Part shown: one piece after another, positions 6,371 through 14,153 of the stretch
Position numbering within the stretch: position 1 is the stretch's first letter
How the letters are laid out: the number at the start of each line of letters is the position of its first letter
From: Verrucomicrobiota bacterium
Lineage (GTDB): Bacteria > Verrucomicrobiota > Verrucomicrobiia > Chthoniobacterales > Xiphinematobacteraceae
Length of the DNA stretch: 16,064 nucleotides
NCBI GenBank assembly: GCA_003176035.1
Contig: PSRL01000051.1
Coordinates: forward strand, 1-16,064
Reading direction: 5' to 3'
The notes under the pieces: generated by a model
What the model saw: only the letters and a program-made list of their open reading frames with translations
Databases searched by the model: none
What the model was told of the DNA's origin: nothing
Translations under genes and position numbers: made by a program

Positions 6371-8332
6371 ATGAAACTGCTTTTTTCTCGAGTAGATCAA
6401 GCTGCGGAAAAAGGGTACCTGTTGCCTTCCACCGCAGAAAACATCCATCTTTTGTTAAGAAGTGATTGCACTTCACTCACCCGTGAATCGGTTACCGAGC
6501 TCCTCAAAGAACAACGATGGGAGGAATTAAATGATCGCTTTTTCCGAACTCTCGGCTTCGGCACGGGCGGTTTACGGGGGAAAACCATTCGCCCATTGGT
6601 CACCCGCAATGAACGGGGCAGCTCTCCGCTCAAAGAATGCCCTCAATTCCCTTGCGTGGGGACCAATACCATCAATGATTTTAACATTGCGCGGGCAACG
6701 AGGGGATTAGCGGAACACATCAAAGAGCTTTTTGAGCAGCAGGGCCTTGAAGAGAGACCTAAAATCTGCATCGCACATGATACCCGGCATTTTTCCAGGC
6801 GTTTTTCCGAACTGTGCGCCCGAGTGCTTGTGGAAGAAGGATGTGACGCATTTTTATTTACGGGATCTCGGTCCACGCCCGAACTCTCTTTTGCTGTGAG
6901 ATATTTACAGGCCGCCGCCGGCATCAACATCACCGCCAGCCACAATCCTCCGGAATATAGCGGATTCAAAGTTTATTGGTCTGATGGGGCACAAATTATG
7001 GAGCCTCATACGGGCAATATCATTTCCCGCATCAATCGCGTCATTCCAAGGGACGCTCCCTATCCCGACGATGAAGGCGAAGTGGTTGCTCTTGGGGAGG
7101 AAATTGACAATGCATATCTGGAACGGCTCAAAACCTTGATTTTGGATCAGGAATTGGTCCATCGACAAGCGCCTTTCACAAAAATCGTCTACACACCTTT
7201 GCACGGAACGGGCATGGCCATTATCCCTAAGCTGCTTCATGATGTAGGGTTTGCCCTCTCGGTCGTGGCATCACAGCAAACTCCCGATGGACAGTTTCCC
7301 ACTGTCACATCTCCTAACCCTGAGGACCCGGAAGCTTTAAGCCTCGCCATTCAGGAAGCAGACGACCTAGGAGCCGATGTCGTGATCGGCACCGACCCGG
7401 ATGGCGACCGTATGGGGGTGGCCGCTCGGAGCGCGAATGGGAAGATGCAACATTTTACAGGAAACCAGATCGGCTCGCTTCTCCTCTGGTATCGGCTGAC
7501 CAAACTCTTTGAGCTGGGCATCTTGAACGAAAAAAACCGCTCCCACGCAGTTTGTCTGAAGACATTTGTCACCACCGATCTTCAAAAGGCTATCGCCGAG
7601 CACTTCGGTGTCCGTTGCGTGGACACGCTGACGGGATTCAAATACATCGGAGCAAAATTGCGTAAATACGAGAAACAGATTCCACAAAACCGTCGAGCTA
7701 ATTACTCAATGCTCAGCGAAGAGAAAACACGCAACCTTCGCTTAAACGAATCCAGTTACTATGTTTTTGGTGGGGAAGAAAGTTACGGCTACAGCGCCTC
7801 GGATTTTGTGCGCGACAAAGATGCAAATAGCTCCGCTCTGATGCTGGGCGAACTAGCTGCATTTGCGAAGGAAAAATCCACAACACTTCATGGTCTGCTA
7901 GACGAAATTTTTCGAACATTCGGCGTCTATTTTGAACGCGGAAAATCAATGGTTTTTGACGGTGCCGAAGGTGCCACTAAAATCAGAAATTTGGTTGCCT
8001 CGTACGCCGATGATCCTCCTCCCGCCATCGCCGGATCAAAAGTAATGAGTGCCCGCAATTTTGCCAAAGAGACAATTCGAGACGTCGAAGGAGATCTGAT
8101 TCCAAAAGAATCCATGATGATATTTGAAACCCAAGATCACTGTCGAGTTGCTGTTCGTCCTTCAGGTACGGAACCTAAGATTAAATATTATCTCTTTGCA
8201 GCGGAAACGCCAAAATCAGACTCGTTCCTCTCCGATCGGGAAAATATGGTTAGCCTGAAGCAAAAGGTGGAAGCACGTTTGGATGAAATCTGGAAGTTTC
8301 TCGAGGAAGATGCCAAGGCACGGTTGAAATAA
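6371..8332 (+). CDS. Phosphoglucomutase/phosphomannomutase (alpha-D-phosphohexomutase family)
   Basis: The enzyme interconverts the 1- and 6-phosphates of glucose or mannose through a phosphoserine and a bisphosphate intermediate, in the cytoplasm. Counting from the ATG at 6371 (653 residues), all four signature loops are present. They are the phosphoserine loop TASHNP with Ser190, the metal loop DPDGDR at 342-347, the sugar-binding loop GGEESYGY at 467-474, and the phosphate-binding loop RPSGTEPK at 596-603. FGTGGLRG at 63-70 is the N-terminal motif of the PGM2/PgcA-like branch. It is somewhat longer than the usual 550-580 residues; insertions appear at about 83-93 and 436-456. The frame could extend to a TTG at 6314, but family N-termini fit the ATG. 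Glucose 1-phosphate from this enzyme could feed the nucleotide-sugar supply used by the TreT-like enzyme at 14154-15404. Substrate preference cannot be read from the sequence. Confidence 0.92.
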   Translation: MKLLFSRVDQAAEKGYLLPSTAENIHLLLRSDCTSLTRESVTELLKEQRWEELNDRFFRTLGFGTGGLRGKTIRPLVTRNERGSSPLKECPQFPCVGTNTINDFNIARATRGLAEHIKELFEQQGLEERPKICIAHDTRHFSRRFSELCARVLVEEGCDAFLFTGSRSTPELSFAVRYLQAAAGINITASHNPPEYSGFKVYWSDGAQIMEPHTGNIISRINRVIPRDAPYPDDEGEVVALGEEIDNAYLERLKTLILDQELVHRQAPFTKIVYTPLHGTGMAIIPKLLHDVGFALSVVASQQTPDGQFPTVTSPNPEDPEALSLAIQEADDLGADVVIGTDPDGDRMGVAARSANGKMQHFTGNQIGSLLLWYRLTKLFELGILNEKNRSHAVCLKTFVTTDLQKAIAEHFGVRCVDTLTGFKYIGAKLRKYEKQIPQNRRANYSMLSEEKTRNLRLNESSYYVFGGEESYGYSASDFVRDKDANSSALMLGELAAFAKEKSTTLHGLLDEIFRTFGVYFERGKSMVFDGAEGATKIRNLVASYADDPPPAIAGSKVMSARNFAKETIRDVEGDLIPKESMMIFETQDHCRVAVRPSGTEPKIKYYLFAAETPKSDSFLSDRENMVSLKQKVEARLDEIWKFLEEDAKARLK

Positions 8333-8334
8333 CG

Positions 8335-8376
8335 TGCCTGCACCTCGGTGCGGTGGTAGCCGCATGGCAATTTTTT
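8335..8376 (+). terminator. Possible terminator after the phosphohexomutase gene
   Basis: Just after the stop, TGCC at 8335-8338 can pair with GGCA at 8366-8369, closing over an inner hairpin formed by GCAC at 8340-8343 and GTGC at 8348-8351. TTTTTT at 8371-8376 follows. The stem is broken, so strength is uncertain. Its place between two convergent genes supports the call. Confidence 0.4.
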
Positions 8377-8391
8377 GCAATATGTAGCCAG

Positions 8392-9006
8392 TCAGTTAAT
8401 AAATGCTGTGGGAACTAACCGGGCTCCCGCTTGTCTCATTGAAACACAAGCTTCTTCCGTGTCCTGCCCTTGCAAATCAATTCCCTGCGTAGCATTCAAA
8501 ATCACGATAGGCTGAAAACCAAGTTCAAGAGCATCTAGTACCGAAAATTTCACACAATAATCGGTGGCAACACCTACCACATGGAATTCGACGATGCCCC
8601 GGGCTATGAAATATTCAGCCAACCCGGTGCTTCGGCGTCTTGCATTGTCAAAAAAAGCGCTGTAACTGTCAATACTCGCATCAGTTCCTTTGGAAAAAAC
8701 TTTTGCCCAGCGGTCGCATTCTAATCCCGTAGCAAATTCAGCTCCCGGGGTATTCCGGACGCAATGAACAGGCCAAAGCTTCTGTAAATATCCTGCGCAT
8801 TCAATGGAGTCCCCAGGCTTTTTGTCCGGGTGGTTTTTTGCAAAAGAACAATGGTCAGGCGGATGCCAATCACGACAAGCTACAATCAAATGGAAATGAG
8901 GTTGCAGCTGATTGATCACCGGAACCAATGCTGCGGCGCCTGGCACCGGTAAAGCACCACCCTGCATGAAGTCGTTCTGAAGATCAACTATCAAGAGAGT
9001 CCTCAT
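8392..9006 (-). CDS. pncA: Nicotinamidase/pyrazinamidase
   Basis: The 204-residue protein is an isochorismatase-fold amidohydrolase that turns nicotinamide into nicotinate in NAD salvage. The catalytic triad is visible: Asp8 in VDLQNDF, Lys106 in VFSKGTD and Cys151 in ATDYCVKFS. The cis-peptide segment VGVATDYC is typical of PncA. Metal ligands Asp46 and His48 (RDWHPP) and His81 (WPVHC) are present. Length fits the family. The ATG overlaps the stop of the LigD polymerase gene in an ATGA, so the gene is probably translated as part of the ku-ligD operon. Its presence there is unusual. Nicotinamide is released by NAD-consuming enzymes such as sirtuins, so a link to DNA-damage NAD turnover is possible but unproven. 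Confidence 0.94.
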   Translation of the reverse strand: MRTLLIVDLQNDFMQGGALPVPGAAALVPVINQLQPHFHLIVACRDWHPPDHCSFAKNHPDKKPGDSIECAGYLQKLWPVHCVRNTPGAEFATGLECDRWAKVFSKGTDASIDSYSAFFDNARRRSTGLAEYFIARGIVEFHVVGVATDYCVKFSVLDALELGFQPIVILNATQGIDLQGQDTEEACVSMRQAGARLVPTAFIN

Positions 9007-9983
9007 TGCACCCTCTCCGAGTTAAACCGCCGTGCAAGGAAAGTGAAAGGAGGAAGTTTTTGCTTCATTTTAATCACGGGAGCAAAAAGGTCGCCCAGTT
9101 TTTCAATTCGGTCCAACACTTCGTCACTCTCGAAACTCAAAATCGATTTTTTCTTTGCAGTTCTTTCCACTTCTTCCCAAGTAACGGGTGTCGAAACCGT
9201 GGGCGCATCTTTTGCCCGCAACGAATAAACATTCACTGTAGTCTTTGCCTGATCGTTTTGACTCCAATCTACAAAGACCTTGCCTCTCCGCAGGCTCTTT
9301 TTCATCCGAGAAATCACCTGTTTGGGAAATTCCTTTTCCAGAAGTTCAGCAATTCCGCGTGCAAATGCATTGGTTTCTTTATAGGTGACGGGCGCTGTAT
9401 TGAGCGGTATGTAGATTTGAAGTCCTTTTGAACCGGACGTTTTTGCGAATCCTTCCAACTTTATGGAAGCTAAGATCACTTTTATGAGGAGAGCAACTTC
9501 ACAACATTGGACAATATTTGCCGGAGGACCGGGATCGAGATCAAAGGCAATGGCAGTTGGCGTCTTAAGTTGCGGTGCCTTATGCAAAAAAGTATGGATC
9601 TCCAGATCGGCTAAATTTGCAGCCCAAATTAGGGCGGCCAAGTTATGAATCGTGCAATATTGAATGGGGCAACCATCTGATTTTTTAACACGAACGGTTT
9701 TTATCCATTTTGGTCGATGCGAAGGACACTGTTTTTCGTAAAAAAAGGAACCTGTAACACCCTCCGGATATCTTTTTAAGCTAATTGGCCTACATTCCAA
9801 ATGGGGTAAAAGAACGGAAGATATCTTAATGTAATAGTTAATGACATCCCCTTTGGTAAATCCCGTTTTGGGATAGAAGATTTTATTTAAGTTCCTAACG
9901 ACTACTTTTTTTCCATCAACTTCTAAAACTGACGGGCTGCGCCCGTTAGTTTGAGTAAGCGAAGAGTACGGGACACGTGTCAT
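9003..9983 (-). CDS. ligD: LigD polymerase domain (NHEJ primase-polymerase), stand-alone
   Basis: The 326-residue protein is the archaeo-eukaryotic-primase-type polymerase that fills gaps and adds nucleotides at broken ends during bacterial NHEJ. Key residues align by spacing with the P. aeruginosa LigD POL domain. They are His130 in LEIH (like His651), Asp148 and Asp150 in FDLDP (like Asp669 and Asp671), Ser183 in TSGSKG (like Ser704), and a late Asp239 in VFVDW. At the position of P. aeruginosa His710, where other LigD enzymes normally read SGSKGLH, this protein has Gln189 (codon CAA). Activity may therefore be altered. VYSLRAKDAPTVSTP at 252-266 is typical of the domain end. In many bacteria this domain is fused to the ligase. 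Here it starts inside the stop of the upstream gene (ATGA), and its own stop overlaps pncA in the same way. Confidence 0.93.
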   Translation of the reverse strand: MTRVPYSSLTQTNGRSPSVLEVDGKKVVVRNLNKIFYPKTGFTKGDVINYYIKISSVLLPHLECRPISLKRYPEGVTGSFFYEKQCPSHRPKWIKTVRVKKSDGCPIQYCTIHNLAALIWAANLADLEIHTFLHKAPQLKTPTAIAFDLDPGPPANIVQCCEVALLIKVILASIKLEGFAKTSGSKGLQIYIPLNTAPVTYKETNAFARGIAELLEKEFPKQVISRMKKSLRRGKVFVDWSQNDQAKTTVNVYSLRAKDAPTVSTPVTWEEVERTAKKKSILSFESDEVLDRIEKLGDLFAPVIKMKQKLPPFTFLARRFNSERVQ

Positions 9984-11569
9984 TGCCCATCCACCTTTTC
10001 AAGCGTCACTTCCGAGGCATCCTGATCTTCTCGAAGTCCCAGAAAGACCGGTTGGCGAAGCCGGCCACCATCAGTCCATTCCCTAAATCTCACCTGACAA
10101 ACCAGCCGGGGCTTCACCCAGCGCGAAGACTCCAGTTCTTTGGAAGTGAGGCTGCGTTTTCTCTCCGTTGTCAAATAAAAAAAGGGACATTTACTTTGAG
10201 TGATGGCCAGCAATCGTTGATACAGGGAATGAAGCATCCGGGAATTAAATCCGGCCCCCACTTTTCCAGCAAAAATAAGTTTTTTTCCTTCGTAATAACC
10301 TACCATCACCGATCCGAGAAATGAACGGGACCCTTGAGGGAGCGTGTATCCGCCAATAACGAATTCTTGCTCCTGCCCAAGTTTCAACTTAATCCAAGCA
10401 CCGCTTCGGATGCCGGACTCATAAAGTGATTTCGACTTTTTTCCGATGAGCCCCTCCATTCGAAGCCTTCGCATTTTCCTGAGCAAAAGTTCAGCCTCAA
10501 CACCTAAACTGCTAGAAAGTCGGATTTCAGCAGGCAGCTTAAGTTTTGCAAGGTGCGATTTTCGTTCCTCGATAGGATGATTTTTAAGGTCGACCCCATT
10601 GAGCTGAAGGAGATCAAAAACGTAAAAGAAGATCGGAGGCCGCTTTTCTCTCAGCGCATATGCCTGAAGAAGCTGAAAGGAAGACACCCCCTTTTTATTG
10701 AGTGCTACCATTTCTCCATCGAGAACTGCGTCTTGCGCTTGTATCTGGGCCACCGCCGTCACAATCTCCGGGAATTTGTCACTCAAATCATTGCCATTTC
10801 CGGATACTAGCCGCACCTCGCTGCCACCTTTCAAAGCCAATGTTCTCCATCCATCAAATTTGATCTCATAAAACCAGCCATCCCTTGGCGGTGGCGCCTT
10901 TTTCAGCTTCGCCTTCATAGGTGGCACAAATGCTGGACAGCCTTGTCTTTTTTTGTTCGATTTTTTTTTATATATTTTCCTGAGGGGCTGTCCATCCTGC
11001 GAGGCTTCCAAAGGGAACGGATGAAAAGAACCGGACGCAGCGGCAATCTGCTTAATCGTGCGACTGGATACAACGGAGAGATCGTCTAATTTCCTACCCA
11101 CCGCCTTCATTGATTGTCCCGCTTTGATCAGAAGCCATTCATTGTCACCTTTCCTAAAATGGACCAAATACCATTCCCCATTCACTTTTTTGCCATGAAG
11201 GAGAAAATGGAATTTCCCTTTTTCAAGATCCTTTAAAGGCGAGATTGATTCATAGCACCCTTTATCCCAGATCATCACCGTACCTCCCCCGTACTGGCCT
11301 TTTGGGATGGTACCTTCGAAATCTGCATAAGCACTCGGATGATCCTCCACCTTTACAGCAAGATGCTTTTCTCCCCGGCGATAAGGAATACCCTTGGGGC
11401 ACGCCCATGATTTCAGCTTACCACCTACCTCCAATCGAAGATCATAGTGGAGATGCGTGGCTGCGTGTTTTTGAATTACAAAACGGCGGCGCGCTTTTTT
11501 TTGCACCGGGGCCTTTGGTTCGCGCGTAATTTTGAAATTTCTCTTTCGACGATATTCTTCGAGTGACAC
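9980..11569 (-). CDS. ligD: LigD phosphoesterase-ligase, ATP-dependent NHEJ DNA ligase
   Basis: The protein has 529 residues. The N-terminal 3'-phosphoesterase domain (about 1-150) cleans 3' ends and keeps the residues known from P. aeruginosa LigD: His35, His41, Asp43, Arg45, His77 and Tyr81, all at the same spacing. The ATP-dependent ligase domain (about 215-520) seals breaks. The AMP-accepting lysine is Lys237 in EIKFDG, followed by LDGEM at 283-287, FYVFDLL at 315-321, EGLIGK at 372-377 and WIKLK at 392-396. EWTDGGRLRQPVFLGL at 497-512 is the conserved OB-fold end. Motif Ia reads SGNGND at 256-261 where LigD enzymes normally read SRNGxD, so the usual Arg is Gly257. The domain order PE-LIG with POL next equals P. 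aeruginosa LigD cut into two genes. The start is GTG; MSLEEYRRKR is the usual LigD N-terminus. Confidence 0.95.
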   Translation of the reverse strand: MSLEEYRRKRNFKITREPKAPVQKKARRRFVIQKHAATHLHYDLRLEVGGKLKSWACPKGIPYRRGEKHLAVKVEDHPSAYADFEGTIPKGQYGGGTVMIWDKGCYESISPLKDLEKGKFHFLLHGKKVNGEWYLVHFRKGDNEWLLIKAGQSMKAVGRKLDDLSVVSSRTIKQIAAASGSFHPFPLEASQDGQPLRKIYKKKSNKKRQGCPAFVPPMKAKLKKAPPPRDGWFYEIKFDGWRTLALKGGSEVRLVSGNGNDLSDKFPEIVTAVAQIQAQDAVLDGEMVALNKKGVSSFQLLQAYALREKRPPIFFYVFDLLQLNGVDLKNHPIEERKSHLAKLKLPAEIRLSSSLGVEAELLLRKMRRLRMEGLIGKKSKSLYESGIRSGAWIKLKLGQEQEFVIGGYTLPQGSRSFLGSVMVGYYEGKKLIFAGKVGAGFNSRMLHSLYQRLLAITQSKCPFFYLTTERKRSLTSKELESSRWVKPRLVCQVRFREWTDGGRLRQPVFLGLREDQDASEVTLEKVDGQ

Positions 11570-11651
11570 CTAGGGGGGGTAAAATGTAAGTTTAGCGGGT
11601 CCGGCACCCTCATGGCAGGGGGGCTTCACCCGTTGTGGGTCCATAAATGCG

Positions 11652-12482
11652 CTAAGCTGCTTTTTTATGGGATTTTGATTTAATTATTTTTGTTCTCTGA
11701 GGATGTTTCCGCGTATTTTGAATGCTTTGTTGAAGGACAGAAACGAGGTCAATTACATTCTTCGCCTCTCGCTTCTTTTGTGGCGCAGGCGGGAATTTGC
11801 CTCCGCGCTTCACCTTTTCAACGATTAATTTTTTGAGAACTTCGCAATATTCATCGCGATAAAGTTCTGGCTTCCACGGGGAAGTCATACTTTTAATGAG
11901 CTCTTCGGCCATTTGCATCTCGGCCTTGCCAACCGTCTGCTTCTGGGGTCGCTTAAATTTCGAAACGTCAAGAAGCTCATCCGGAAAATGCATGAGCTCC
12001 AAAATCAAGCCATCGTCTTTTTGCGGCTTAATTGCAGCGAGATGTTGACGCACTCGGATCACGACTTTTGCGATGGCAATCTTACCCGTTTTAGCCAGAG
12101 CTTCCCTTAATAGGACATAAGCTTTTTCTCCCCCCTTTCCAGCTTCCAAATAATAGGGCTTATAAAAAAGCAGCGGTTCCACCTCTTTGAAGCTCACAAA
12201 ATTAATGATATTGACCGTTTGCGTGGCCTCTACATCCACCCGCTTAAAGTCCTCGTCCCGAATTACCACGAATTTGCCTTTTTCATACTCATAGCCCTTC
12301 ACGACATCCTCCCAAGGAACTTCCTTTCCATCTGCTTCCGCTATGCGCTGATAATTAATGGGACTCAAATCGGAGCGCCGGAGCATCCTGAACTTCAGCT
12401 CCTCTCGGCGCGTTGCGGGATAAAGCGAGACCGGGATGGTCACCAAACCGAAACTGATGGAGCCTTTCCAAAGGGTCCTCAT
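11652..12482 (-). CDS. ku: Ku, DNA end-binding protein of bacterial NHEJ
   Basis: Ku forms a homodimeric ring that loads on double-strand ends and recruits LigD. The protein begins MRTLWKGSISFGLVTIPVSL, the standard bacterial Ku N-terminus. The core includes EVEPLLFYKPYYLEAGKGGEKAY at about 102-124 (shown here only in outline) and the FPDEL element near 169. The last 45 residues are Lys/Arg-rich, as in Ku tails that bind DNA and support LigD. I chose the ATG at 12482 (276 residues) over an in-frame TTG 69 bases upstream, because the family motif begins there. Only 82 bases separate its stop from ligD, with hairpin-forming sequence but no T run, so co-transcription with the ligD genes and pncA is likely. 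Confidence 0.95.
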   Translation of the reverse strand: MRTLWKGSISFGLVTIPVSLYPATRREELKFRMLRRSDLSPINYQRIAEADGKEVPWEDVVKGYEYEKGKFVVIRDEDFKRVDVEATQTVNIINFVSFKEVEPLLFYKPYYLEAGKGGEKAYVLLREALAKTGKIAIAKVVIRVRQHLAAIKPQKDDGLILELMHFPDELLDVSKFKRPQKQTVGKAEMQMAEELIKSMTSPWKPELYRDEYCEVLKKLIVEKVKRGGKFPPAPQKKREAKNVIDLVSVLQQSIQNTRKHPQRTKIIKSKSHKKAA

Positions 12483-12541
12483 CACAGAAGAATCGGCTGA
12501 GCAAAGGAGATCGGACGGCTTTTTCCCTCGATGCCCTAAAA

Positions 12542-12556
12542 TCGGTTCCAAACCGA
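12542..12556. repeat. Short palindrome in the ku leader
   Basis: TCGGTT at 12542-12547 and AACCGA at 12551-12556 are perfect reverse complements with a three-base centre. The site lies between the proposed ku promoter and the ATG at 12482. It could be an operator or a small leader hairpin. Nothing resembles a known LexA box. Confidence 0.3.
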
Positions 12557-12583
12557 AGCAACAGGTTGCTTAATGATGAGGAC

Positions 12584-12612
12584 ATGAAATTTCTTCGCCC
12601 CTTGTTTTTCAA
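12584..12612 (-). promoter_or_regulatory. Possible sigma70-type promoter for the ku operon
   Basis: On the minus strand, TTGAAA (12612-12607; 5 of 6) is followed after 17 bases by TTTCAT (12589-12584; 4 of 6). Transcription would start near 12577, giving a leader of about 95 bases before the ku ATG. The palindrome at 12542-12556 lies inside that leader. The -10 is weak. Confidence 0.35.
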
Positions 12613-12681
12613 ACAGAGTCTCGAAGAAAAAACCTCAAAGGCGCGCTCATTTAGGGTTTTGTGCTCTCCCGGAAACCCAGA

Positions 12682-12942
12682 CTACTTCTGGCGCATCCGC
12701 AAGAATAGCCGGTAAAGCAGCAACAGAACGATGGCGCCGACCACTGAGGCGAGAAAGCCAGCCGCGTGGCCTTCGTAATACCATCCCATAGTTCGTCCAA
12801 ACCAGTTCGCAAGGAAAGAACCGGCCAAACCGAGAACGAGAGTGGCAATCCATCCGCGTCCGGGATCAGGTCCTGGCATAATGAGCTTGGCGACTACACC
12901 TACTAAGAGGCCGATAATGATTGTTCCGATGATTCCCATCAT
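12682..12942 (-). CDS. GlsB/YeaQ/YmgE family small membrane protein
   Basis: The 86-residue protein has three membrane helices at about 3-22, 31-49 and 60-80, and the family signature PGPDPGRGW at 23-31 followed by Gly-rich helix packing (VLGLAGSFLANWFG). Members are called transglycosylase-associated or general stress membrane proteins. Several rise in stationary phase or under acid or osmotic stress, but their molecular role is unknown. Two ATG codons stand in tandem at the start; the first gives the usual family N-terminus within one residue. It is transcribed away from dinB and in the same direction as ku, 199 bases upstream of it. An inverted repeat GGGTTT/AAACCC at 12654-12678 lies after its stop. 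Confidence 0.92.
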   Translation of the reverse strand: MMGIIGTIIIGLLVGVVAKLIMPGPDPGRGWIATLVLGLAGSFLANWFGRTMGWYYEGHAAGFLASVVGAIVLLLLYRLFLRMRQK

Positions 12943-12962
12943 AGCAATACTCGATCGCTTAC

Positions 12963-12991
12963 AGTATGGCCTTTGGATGCATTTTTTTCAA
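12963..12991 (-). promoter_or_regulatory. Possible sigma70-type promoter for the GlsB-like gene
   Basis: On the minus strand, TTGAAA (12991-12986; 5 of 6) and CATACT (12968-12963; 4 of 6) are 17 bases apart. The start site would lie near 12956, only about 14 bases before the ATG. Spacing is ideal and the position is suitable; the -10 is imperfect. Confidence 0.4.
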
Positions 12992-13109
12992 TATTGTTTT
13001 ATCTGCAATATCTTATGTTCTTTTCTCTATGGATGTGCCTCCGCGAGGATTTGCGACGTTTCCAAATCTTTCCTCGCTCTGTCTGCTCCCGCTTTGTTAA
13101 CGATCAGAG

Positions 13110-14147
13110 ATGCGAAAAATCATCCATTTGGACATGGATTGTTTTTACGCCGCCGTGGAAATGCGCGAACGTCCGGAGCTGGCAAAGCATCCTATTGCTG
13201 TCGGGGGTGGCAGCCCTCGCGGCATTGTGACAACCTGTAATTACGAAGCTCGAAAGTTTGGCATTCGTTCGGCAATGCCGGGATTTATGGCCCGGGAGCG
13301 CTGTCCTCATCTTATTTTTCTGCCCCTGAGATTTGATCTTTACCGCGCTGTTTCTCAAGACATTCGAATGATTTTTCATCACTATACGTCGCTCGTCGAA
13401 CCGCTCTCACTGGATGAGGCATTCCTCGACGTGAGCAATAGCGACCGCTACGCCTGGCAAATCGCCAAGGAAATTCGTGCTCGAATTTACAAAGAAACGG
13501 GGCTTACGGCATCCGCAGGCATTGCTCCAAATAAGATGTTAGCTAAAATCGCCAGCGAGTGGCGAAAGCCGAACGGCCAATTTGCAATTTTGCCACCCCA
13601 AATCGAAGAATTTATGGCCTTGCTGCCTGTTGGGAGTCTCTGGGGAATCGGACCCAAGACGGCCAAGCGATTCGCCCTCCGGGGAGTTCATACATGCCGA
13701 GATCTCCAGAAATTCACGCTTGCTGAGCTAGCGCGCGAGTTCGGCAAATGGGGGGAGGAACTGTTTCATCTCTGCCGGGGGCACGACACCCGCAAGGTGT
13801 GTCCTTTCCGCCTTAGGAAATCGCTGAGCAATGAAACCACATTTACCAAGGATCTGGTCACCTTAGAAGAATGCAAGGCCGCGGTCGTGGAACTTTGTCA
13901 GGAAATGCAGGAAGAGGTACAGCTCAAAGCGAGCGAAAGAAAAATCCGGAAGGCATTTGTCACGGTAAAATTCTCAGATTTTAGCAGGACCACCAAAGAG
14001 TGTCTGTGTACTCAGCCCTCTGAGGCAACGTATCTCACCTTGCTTGGAGATGCCTTTCATAGGAAGGGCCTGCCGATTCGCCTGCTTGGGACGGGAGTAC
14101 GATTTGCGGAAGAAGAAGAATATCAACCCGAGCTTTTCCAATTATAA
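13110..14147 (+). CDS. dinB: DNA polymerase IV (Y-family translesion polymerase)
   Basis: The 345-residue protein copies past damaged bases with low fidelity. The metal-binding acids are Asp8 (HLDMDCFYA motif) and Asp102 with Glu103 (SLDEAFLDV). CFY at 11-13 carries the steric-gate Phe12 that excludes ribonucleotides. ASAGIAPNKMLAKIAS at 134-149 is the palm signature. WGIGPKTAKR at 178-187 is the thumb helix-hairpin-helix. The little-finger domain fills about 235-335. The C-terminus QPELFQL (339-345) matches the QxxLF sliding-clamp binding motif, so the protein is complete. The start is ATG; only a weak purine-rich CAGAG lies upstream. No LexA-type box is recognised in the 167-base divergent gap shared with the GlsB-like gene. 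It converges on the treT-like gene with only six bases between stops. Confidence 0.97.
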   Translation: MRKIIHLDMDCFYAAVEMRERPELAKHPIAVGGGSPRGIVTTCNYEARKFGIRSAMPGFMARERCPHLIFLPLRFDLYRAVSQDIRMIFHHYTSLVEPLSLDEAFLDVSNSDRYAWQIAKEIRARIYKETGLTASAGIAPNKMLAKIASEWRKPNGQFAILPPQIEEFMALLPVGSLWGIGPKTAKRFALRGVHTCRDLQKFTLAELAREFGKWGEELFHLCRGHDTRKVCPFRLRKSLSNETTFTKDLVTLEECKAAVVELCQEMQEEVQLKASERKIRKAFVTVKFSDFSRTTKECLCTQPSEATYLTLLGDAFHRKGLPIRLLGTGVRFAEEEEYQPELFQL

Positions 14148-14153
14148 AAGCAT

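Noticed and set aside
9980..9983. Frameshift error splitting a single ligD gene
   Set aside because: The overlap is a clean ATGA, the ligase ends with its complete C-terminal motif plus a normal tail, and the polymerase has its own N-terminal lead; the next junction to pncA has the same form.
12483..12551. Upstream TTG start for ku, adding 23 residues
   Set aside because: Bacterial Ku proteins begin with the MRTLWKGSISFG-type motif, which starts at the ATG at 12482.
12647..12853. Two other minus-strand frames overlapping the GlsB-like gene
   Set aside because: They are shadows of the GlsB-like gene in other frames; only the 86-residue frame has the family motif and membrane helices.
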